From assembly GCA_964595625.1 (NCBI GenBank), contig CAZQQU010000004.1, forward strand, positions 118,588 through 182,587: DNA of 64,000 bases, given 5' to 3'. Positions 58,485 through 64,000 of this stretch are shown in pieces. Each line of letters starts with the position of its first letter. Position 1 is the stretch's first letter. The translations under genes and the position numbers were made by a program. The notes beneath the pieces are model-generated. The model did not search any database. It was not told the DNA's origin and saw only the letters and a list, made by a program, of their open reading frames with translations. Origin of the DNA: CAZQQU01 sp964595625 (GTDB lineage: Bacteria; Bacteroidota; Bacteroidia; Flavobacteriales; Flavobacteriaceae).

Positions 58485-60119
58485 ATGAGAACATACCTTT
58501 GGCTTCTATTTTTCCTAATAGCTTCCGGTTCTTCCGCCCAAAACTACACCCGCCAAGACAGCCTTCGCGGAAGTATCACTCCGGAACGCAGTTGGTGGAA
58601 CTTGCTTCACTATCATTTAGATATAGAAGTAAAACCGGAACAAAAATATCTTTCGGGAAAAAATACGATTCAATACCAAGTGATTCGGTCGCATCAAACT
58701 ATGCAAATTGATTTACAAGAACCACTTCAAATCGACAAAGTAATACAAGACGGCAATGAACTTCCTTTTTATCGGGATGGAAGTGCTTATTTTATTTCAT
58801 TAAAAAAGAAACAGCGGAAAAACAAAACTGAAAAAATAGAAATCTATTATAGTGGTTATCCCCACCAAGCCAAAAATGCCCCTTGGGACGGAGGTGTAGT
58901 TTTTACACAAGATCAAAATGGCAATCCTTTTATAGCAACGGCCTGCCAAGGTATCGGTTCCAGTATTTGGTGGCCCAACAAAGACCATCCCTACGACGAA
59001 CCCGATCAAGGAGTTCTAATCAGTGTTAAAGTACCTGAAAATTTAGTGACTGTTTCTAACGGGCGACTGTTGAAAACCGATGAAAATGGCGACGGTACCA
59101 AAACCTGGCACTGGCAAGTCAAAAATCCCATTAACAATTATGGAGTGAATATCAATATTGGCGATTATGTGCACTTTGGCGACACGTACAATGGAGAAAA
59201 CGGCCCACTGGATATGGATTTTTGGGTATTGCGATACAACCTGGATAAAGCAAAGGAACAGTTTAAAGATGCCCGGCGCACCCTCGAAGCACTTGAGCAT
59301 TGGCTGGGTCCGTATCCCTTTTACGAAGACAGTTACAAGTTAGTAGAAGTTCCCTACTTAGGCATGGAACACCAGAGTTCAGTAACCTATGGAAACCAAT
59401 ATAAAAATGGCTATTTAGGAAGAGATTTGTCGGGCAGTGGTTGGGGACTTAAATTTGATTTTATTATAATTCACGAAAGTGCTCACGAGTGGTTTGCCAA
59501 CAATATTACCAATCTCGATGTGGCCGATATGTGGCTCCACGAAGGATTTACCTGTTATGCCGAGTCGTTATTTGTAGAATATTTTTACGGCAAAGAAGCC
59601 GGAGCTGCTTATGTAACCGGAGTAGCTAGAAATATACGTAACGACCGCCCTCTGATAGCCGATTATAACGTGAATCAACGCGGTTCGGGAGATATCTATT
59701 ACAAAGGAGCTAATATATTACACACCTTGCGGCAACTAATTGATGACGATACACTTTGGCGGGATATTTTACGCGGTCTCAACCAAGAATTCTACCACCA
59801 AACGGTGTCTTCTAAACAAGTAGAAAACTACATCAGCCAAAAAACCAACAAAGACCTAACGGCATTCTTTGACCAATATTTACGTACCGCCCAAATTCCG
59901 CAACTAGATATTCATGTTCAAGAAAATTCGCTGCGCTTTAAATATACCCATACCGTAGCTGGTTTTGATATGCCTGTAAAAATCTATATCAATGAAAACA
60001 CCCAATGGATATTTCCAAAATCAGATATTTGGGTAGAAATTCATTCGGAAGAAAAGATTCAATACGTAGAAATTGACAATAATTTTTTAGTAGAACCTAG
60101 ATTTAACCCCACGCCATAA
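58485..60119 (+). CDS. Secreted M1 family metallopeptidase (short form)
   Basis: 544 residues. Signal peptide 1-19 (ending GSSAQ). Zinc site HESAHEW (His330, His334) with the third ligand Glu353 in WLHEGFTCY, and GMEHQ at 293-297 where classic aminopeptidases have GAMEN. An N-terminal beta domain of about 200 residues precedes the catalytic part; the C-terminal HEAT-like domain of the longer M1 enzymes is missing, so this belongs to the short M1 group. No T9SS sorting domain. The NTF2-like gene follows after 2 bases and is surely in the same operon. Confidence 0.9.
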   Translation: MRTYLWLLFFLIASGSSAQNYTRQDSLRGSITPERSWWNLLHYHLDIEVKPEQKYLSGKNTIQYQVIRSHQTMQIDLQEPLQIDKVIQDGNELPFYRDGSAYFISLKKKQRKNKTEKIEIYYSGYPHQAKNAPWDGGVVFTQDQNGNPFIATACQGIGSSIWWPNKDHPYDEPDQGVLISVKVPENLVTVSNGRLLKTDENGDGTKTWHWQVKNPINNYGVNINIGDYVHFGDTYNGENGPLDMDFWVLRYNLDKAKEQFKDARRTLEALEHWLGPYPFYEDSYKLVEVPYLGMEHQSSVTYGNQYKNGYLGRDLSGSGWGLKFDFIIIHESAHEWFANNITNLDVADMWLHEGFTCYAESLFVEYFYGKEAGAAYVTGVARNIRNDRPLIADYNVNQRGSGDIYYKGANILHTLRQLIDDDTLWRDILRGLNQEFYHQTVSSKQVENYISQKTNKDLTAFFDQYLRTAQIPQLDIHVQENSLRFKYTHTVAGFDMPVKIYINENTQWIFPKSDIWVEIHSEEKIQYVEIDNNFLVEPRFNPTP

Positions 60120-60121
60120 CG

Positions 60122-60574
60122 ATGCATTTACGACTTGTACTTATTTTGGGAACCTTCATTTGGAGTTCCGTGTGTGAAGCACAAGAGGACAGACAATCAC
60201 ACCTACAAAATACTATTTCACAACACATTCATTTACTTGAAAAAGCCTTACAAAACCAAGATACCACTCAGTTAAACCAATTGTTACACCCCCAATTAAC
60301 ACTGGGGCATTCAAACGGTTGGATTGAAAATAAAGAAAGTTTAAAAACCGATTTGATTCGCGGTTTTGTTACCTACCAACAGTTTGTTTCAGTAGGTGAT
60401 GTGGATCACCATTTGGTATCTGATTATCTCATCATAACACGAAGAAATGTAGATGTACACGGCACTTACGATGGTTACCCTTTTGTATCGCACCTACAAA
60501 TTATGGAAATATGGACCTACCACAATCAACAGTGGTGGCTCACTGCCAGACAAAGTGTGAATCGTAAAAAATAA
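60122..60574 (+). CDS. Exported NTF2-like protein (DUF4440 type)
   Basis: 150 residues. Signal peptide about 1-20 (ending SVCEAQ), then one small alpha+beta barrel of the nuclear transport factor 2 superfamily: a first helix HIHLLEKALQNQDTTQLNQLLHPQLTLGH and final strands QIMEIWTYHNQQWWLTARQ. Such domains bind small ligands or act as enzymes; nothing in the sequence shows which. It lies 2 bases behind the M1 peptidase gene. Confidence 0.8.
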   Translation: MHLRLVLILGTFIWSSVCEAQEDRQSHLQNTISQHIHLLEKALQNQDTTQLNQLLHPQLTLGHSNGWIENKESLKTDLIRGFVTYQQFVSVGDVDHHLVSDYLIITRRNVDVHGTYDGYPFVSHLQIMEIWTYHNQQWWLTARQSVNRKK

Positions 60575-60677
60575 ATGCATTTGAGGTTCAACTCAAACAA
60601 CCACTTTATTGAAATGAAAGCCCATGAACTTTACATATCTATTATCAACAATTCGTTAAAAACTCCTTGGTTTTTTA

Positions 60678-60709
60678 TTTGAATAGCGACTATTTTAATA
60701 CTACTTTTG
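60678..60709 (+). promoter_or_regulatory. Promoter of the transketolase operon
   Basis: TTTG (60678-60681), 20-base spacer, TACTTTTG (60702-60709): both boxes match the Bacteroidota consensus perfectly. The TTG at 60707 is part of the box and so cannot be the start codon of the gene. Confidence 0.75.
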
Positions 60710-60733
60710 ACCTGTATAAAAAAGTATAACGAT

Positions 60734-61579
60734 ATGGCTGATATGCATTATCTCGAACAGTTAGTAGTACAAGTACGTCGAGATATCCTTCGACAGGTAC
60801 ATCGTGTAAATTCAGGGCACCCCGGGGGTTCCTTGGGATGTGCCGAATTCTTTGTAGCCCTGTACAACGTCCTGTTAGACCGAAAAGACACCTTTAGAAT
60901 GGACGGAAAAGACGAGGATATTTTCTTTCTTTCCAATGGACATATATCACCTGTTTTTTATAGTGTGTTAGCACGAAGTGGCTATTTTCCATTGGAAGAA
61001 CTCAACACCTTTAGAAAACTCAACTCCCGACTCCAAGGTCATCCTACTACCCACGAAGGTTTGCCCGGAGTGCGAATCGCTTCTGGATCCCTAGGGCAAG
61101 GCATTTCGGTTGCTATCGGAGCAGCTTTGGCGAAAAAATTAAACCAAGATTCTAAATTAGTATATGCACTTTGTGGCGACGGCGAACTACAAGAAGGGCA
61201 AATATGGGAAGCCCTGATGTATGCCCCAGCCAATCAAGTGGACAATCTAATTGTTACTATCGATTATAATGGTCAACAAATAGACGGTTCTACAGAGACC
61301 GTTTTACCGCTAGGTAACCTTAAGGAAAAATTGGAAGCTTTTCACTGGGAAGTACTGGAAATAAGAGAAGGCAACTCACTACCGGCCGTTATTGAGGGCT
61401 TACAACAAGCCCGGGCTAAAACCGGTCAAGGAAAACCGGTCGCGGTCATTATGCATACTGTTATGGGTAACGGTGTGGATTTTATGATGCATACCCACGA
61501 ATGGCACGGCAAAGCACCTAACGATGAACAACTCGAAAAAGCCTTGGCGCAAAACCCGGTTACCTTAGGTGATTATTAA
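60734..61579 (+). CDS. Transketolase, N-terminal subunit
   Basis: 281 residues from ATG 60734. It carries the thiamine diphosphate-binding half of transketolase: SGHPGGSLGCAEFFVALY near the start, FFLSNGHISPVFYSVLARSG, the cofactor and Mg motif GDGELQEGQIWEALMYA (about 145-161) with IDYNGQQIDG, and HEWHGKAPNDE at the end. Transketolase moves two-carbon units between sugar phosphates in the pentose phosphate pathway. In this organism the enzyme is split in two genes; the C-terminal half is encoded at 61692. An earlier in-frame TTG at 60707 lies in the promoter. Confidence 0.94.
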   Translation: MADMHYLEQLVVQVRRDILRQVHRVNSGHPGGSLGCAEFFVALYNVLLDRKDTFRMDGKDEDIFFLSNGHISPVFYSVLARSGYFPLEELNTFRKLNSRLQGHPTTHEGLPGVRIASGSLGQGISVAIGAALAKKLNQDSKLVYALCGDGELQEGQIWEALMYAPANQVDNLIVTIDYNGQQIDGSTETVLPLGNLKEKLEAFHWEVLEIREGNSLPAVIEGLQQARAKTGQGKPVAVIMHTVMGNGVDFMMHTHEWHGKAPNDEQLEKALAQNPVTLGDY

Positions 61580-61691
61580 ACTTTGAAAATGTAGCGGGGT
61601 AGTGTTTAAACTAAAATAAATTCCCCAAAATTAAGAGACCCATGCACTTGGGAATAAAATCAAAGAAACCAGTTTACCATAAAATATAAAA

Positions 61692-62642
61692 ATGAAATTT
61701 ACTGATAGCGGAAAAAAAGACACTCGCTCCGGTTTTGGAGCCGGATTAGAGGAATTAGGAAAAACCAACCCTCGCGTGGTGGCACTTTGTGCGGACCTCA
61801 CCGGTTCTTTAAAAATGGATGCTTTTAAAGCCAACCACCCGGAACGATTTTTTCAAATAGGTATCGCAGAAGCCAACATGATGGGTATTGCAGCCGGGTT
61901 AACCATCGGTGGATACATCCCATTTACCGGAACTTTTGCCAATTTTTCTACCGGAAGGGTTTATGACCAAATTCGTCAAAGCATTGCCTATAGTGGAAAA
62001 AATGTGAAAATTTGTGCTTCCCATGCCGGATTAACCCTCGGTGAAGATGGAGCAACTCACCAAATCTTAGAAGATATCGGTTTGATGAAAATGTTGCCCG
62101 GTATGACGGTCATTAATCCCTGTGATTACAATCAAACCAAAGCGGCTACCATCGCTATAGCCGATTATCAGGGGCCGGTGTACCTTCGTTTTGGAAGACC
62201 CAGTGTCCCTAATTTTACCCCCGCCAATCAAGTTTTTGAAATCGGTAAAGGAGTCCTTCTTCAAGAAGGCAAAGATGTTACCATTATCGCTACCGGTCAC
62301 CTAGTCTGGGAAGCGTTGGTCGCTGCTGATATTCTAAATTCAAAAGGGATCTCTGCAGAGGTGATAAACATCCATACTATCAAACCATTAGACGAAGCAA
62401 TTATTTTAAAAAGTGTTCGTAAAACAGGCTGCGTAGTGACCGCCGAAGAACACAATTTTCTGGGAGGGTTGGGAGAAAGTGTAGCTCGTGTGCTTACGCA
62501 AAATTTCCCTGCTCCGCAGGAATTTGTCGCCACTCAAGATACTTTTGGTGAGTCAGGAACCCCTGCCCAATTAATGGATAAATACGGACTCAATGCCGAA
62601 GCGATACAAAAAGCAGTAGAAAAGGTTTTGAATAAAAAATAG
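61692..62642 (+). CDS. Transketolase, C-terminal subunit
   Basis: 316 residues: the pyrimidine-binding domain (DSGKKDTRSGFGAGLEELGK, FQIGIAEANMMGIAAGL with the catalytic Glu, GRVYDQIRQSIAYSGKNVKI, SHAGLTLGEDGATHQ) and the C-terminal domain (ATGHLVWEALVAADIL, INIHTIKPLDE, TAEEHNFLGGLGESVA). It works only together with the N-terminal subunit encoded upstream. The 112-base gap between them has no terminator and no other gene, so one operon is likely. Similar domains are found in 1-deoxyxylulose-5-phosphate synthase and pyruvate dehydrogenase beta, but the pairing with the upstream gene fits transketolase. Confidence 0.94.
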   Translation: MKFTDSGKKDTRSGFGAGLEELGKTNPRVVALCADLTGSLKMDAFKANHPERFFQIGIAEANMMGIAAGLTIGGYIPFTGTFANFSTGRVYDQIRQSIAYSGKNVKICASHAGLTLGEDGATHQILEDIGLMKMLPGMTVINPCDYNQTKAATIAIADYQGPVYLRFGRPSVPNFTPANQVFEIGKGVLLQEGKDVTIIATGHLVWEALVAADILNSKGISAEVINIHTIKPLDEAIILKSVRKTGCVVTAEEHNFLGGLGESVARVLTQNFPAPQEFVATQDTFGESGTPAQLMDKYGLNAEAIQKAVEKVLNKK

Positions 62643-62674
62643 ATTCTAAAACTCTTTATTCCTATACACTTTTT

Positions 62675-62720
62675 AAAAAGCTCATATTCTATCGAAAAAT
62701 GTATAGAATATGGGCTTTTT
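62675..62720 (+). terminator. Rho-independent terminator after the transketolase genes
   Basis: An 18-base stem, AAAAAGCTCATATTCTAT (62675-62692) with ATAGAATATGGGCTTTTT (62703-62720), one G-T pair, 10-base loop. The last T of the stem serve as the T run. Confidence 0.8.
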
Positions 62721-62781
62721 ACATATAAATATTTTTCATTTATATTTTTTTGTATTTTTACTTTTTTATAACCAACCCCAA

Positions 62782-64000
62782 ATGAAAAAAAAATTACATC
62801 TAATCCCAGCATTATTACTGTTTTTCTTATATTCTTATACAGCTTTTGCTCAACCCATCACCCAATACACCCAATTTAACGGCCCCTATGATTTTGTGGC
62901 TATTGGGAATACGCTCAATGAGGCAGAAAATAACACCTATTATTGTGATATATTGACCTCCTCCAGTGCTGATTTAAATTTAGATCCAGATCATACGGTA
63001 ATTGCTGCGTATTTATATTGGTCAGGCTCTGGTTCTCTTGCTCAAGCAGATTTAGACATAGAACTCAATGGAACTCCTTTTTCGGCAGAACGTTTGTTTG
63101 AATTTGAACTTGATTCCAATACCCTTTTTTTTGGTGCTTTTACGGATGTGACTTCTTTTGTTCAAACTACCGGGAATGGAACCTACACCCTTTCTGAATT
63201 AGATCTATCTCACGTGATTTACCCAGGTAGTCCCCATTGTATTCAAACAGCTAATTTTGCAGGTTGGTCTATCGTGATAATTTATGAAGATCCCGATATG
63301 GGCAGTAACCAAGTAACCATTTATGATGGTTATGAAATGGTTGATGCTGATCATCCTACATTAGATATAACGCTTAGCGGCCTCAATGTCATTGACCCCA
63401 CCGGTGCTAAAATAGGTTTTATGGCTTGGGAAGGGGATGCAGTCACTATACCAGATAATGAGACTCTTCAAGTAAACGGAAATGTATTGAGCAACCCTCC
63501 CTTAAACCCAGCTGATAATGCTTTTAACTGTACCAACAGTTATACCAATAGTGCAGGCCTACATAATATGGACTTGGATTATTATATAATCGAAGATTAT
63601 GTAAACATTGGAGACACCAGTATGCAAATTACACTTACTTCTGATTTGGATAGAGTATTTGTTCACAACATCGTTGTTTCCGTCAGCAGCGAGCTTCCCG
63701 ATGCAACAATTGTTATCGATGAAGTCATTGATCAATGTGCCAGCCGGGACATTGAGGTTCAGTATACCGTGTTTAATGTGGAGTGTACCGACGTACTTCC
63801 GGCGGCTACTCCCATTGCTTTCTATGCCAATGATACCTTTTTAGGAGCCTCTGCCACCGTTAACGAAATTCCCATCGATGGCTCCGAGTCGGGGACCATC
63901 ACCCTAAGTATCCCGGCCTTTATAGGAAATGACTTTACCCTGACCGCCTCAGTGGACGATGTAGGAGACGGTACCGGTATTGTCAATGAAATATCCGAAG
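62782..64000 (+). CDS. Large secreted protein, N-terminal part (cut by window end)
   Basis: Open from ATG 62782 to the last base (406 codons) without stop. Signal peptide about 1-23 (KKKLHLIPALLLFFLYSYTAFAQ). A beta-rich N-terminal domain of about 270 residues follows, with AAYLYWSGSGSLAQADLDIELNG, FGAFTDVTSFVQTTGNG, NFAGWSIVIIYEDPD and GFMAWEGDAV. From about residue 300 comes the start of an Ig-like or CARDB-like repeat (DATIVIDEVIDQCASRDIEVQYTVFN and ESGTITLSIPAFIGNDFTLTASVDD). In Flavobacteriia this plan is typical of very long proteins with repeated domains and a type B T9SS or gliding-motility-associated C-terminal domain; that end is outside the window, so this is inference. It has no AT-rich -33 box that I trust; TATTTTTA at 62753-62760 may be its -7 box. 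Confidence 0.8.
   Translation, partial: MKKKLHLIPALLLFFLYSYTAFAQPITQYTQFNGPYDFVAIGNTLNEAENNTYYCDILTSSSADLNLDPDHTVIAAYLYWSGSGSLAQADLDIELNGTPFSAERLFEFELDSNTLFFGAFTDVTSFVQTTGNGTYTLSELDLSHVIYPGSPHCIQTANFAGWSIVIIYEDPDMGSNQVTIYDGYEMVDADHPTLDITLSGLNVIDPTGAKIGFMAWEGDAVTIPDNETLQVNGNVLSNPPLNPADNAFNCTNSYTNSAGLHNMDLDYYIIEDYVNIGDTSMQITLTSDLDRVFVHNIVVSVSSELPDATIVIDEVIDQCASRDIEVQYTVFNVECTDVLPAATPIAFYANDTFLGASATVNEIPIDGSESGTITLSIPAFIGNDFTLTASVDDVGDGTGIVNEISE

Noticed and set aside
61580..61691. Riboswitch (for example thiamine diphosphate) between the transketolase halves
   Set aside because: No TPP riboswitch signature such as CTGAGA was found in the spacer.

Overview
The window is a chromosomal segment of a member of the Bacteroidota, most likely class Flavobacteriia. 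The basis is: AT-rich DNA; -7 boxes of the Bacteroidota type (TAnnTTTG); secreted proteins ending in type A sorting domains of the type IX secretion system (T9SS); a split transketolase; a Bacteroidota-type LptD; and neighbourhoods I know from this group (ddl-coaD, pyrG-yidC). Genus and species cannot be named from this sequence alone. No tRNA, rRNA, CRISPR array, insertion sequence or prophage was seen.

Layout. 1-3810 (+): end of ddl, then coaD, pth, ribF and an HTTM membrane protein. 3800-7811 (-): PlsC-like acyltransferase, bacilliredoxin, valS. 7937-12346, mixed strands: DUF1573 protein, aspartyl protease with PDZ, aminotransferase, murB, thioesterase. 12549-16593 (+): dnaA, low-molecular-weight tyrosine phosphatase, a T9SS-secreted sugar dehydrogenase, an RsmI-like methyltransferase. 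16594-22639 (-): M1 aminopeptidase, an RprXY-like two-component pair, coaE, a glycosyltransferase. 22797-35065 (-): three giant modular T9SS proteins. 35377-37901 (-): fabI and recN. 37968-44259 (-): a NavBac-like channel, a split iron-sulfur electron-transfer pair with two small genes between, MlaD and an amidase. 44469-49264 (+): lptD and another T9SS protein. 49314-57498 (-): DUF481 protein, nitronate monooxygenase, subtilase, mnmA, yidC, pyrG. 57912-64000 (+): a frameshifted gene, an M1 peptidase, an NTF2-like protein, the two transketolase halves, and a large secreted protein cut by the window end.

The most striking part is the 12 kb cluster at 22797-35065. Its three proteins are strings of 100-180 residue modules joined by poly-glycine linkers. 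The genes share blocks of DNA with no visible difference over hundreds of bases (about 900, 704 and 596 bp), next to stretches that are clearly diverged. Two of the genes also hold perfect tandem module duplications of 453 and 459 bp. Gene B takes its 3' tail and terminator from the C lineage and the preceding module from the A lineage. This mosaic pattern points to recent, probably continuing, recombination or gene conversion that reshuffles surface-exposed modules.

The rest is mostly housekeeping. It covers envelope building (murB, amidase, lptD, mlaD, yidC), cofactor synthesis (coaD, coaE, ribF), translation (valS, pth, mnmA), replication and repair (dnaA, recN) and lipid synthesis (fabI, plsC). 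Where -7 boxes are clear they correct several gene starts (valS, tktA, mlaD, subtilase, histidine kinase, glycosyltransferase). At least three genes (coaD, the glycosyltransferase, the histidine kinase) look as if they give leaderless or nearly leaderless mRNA.
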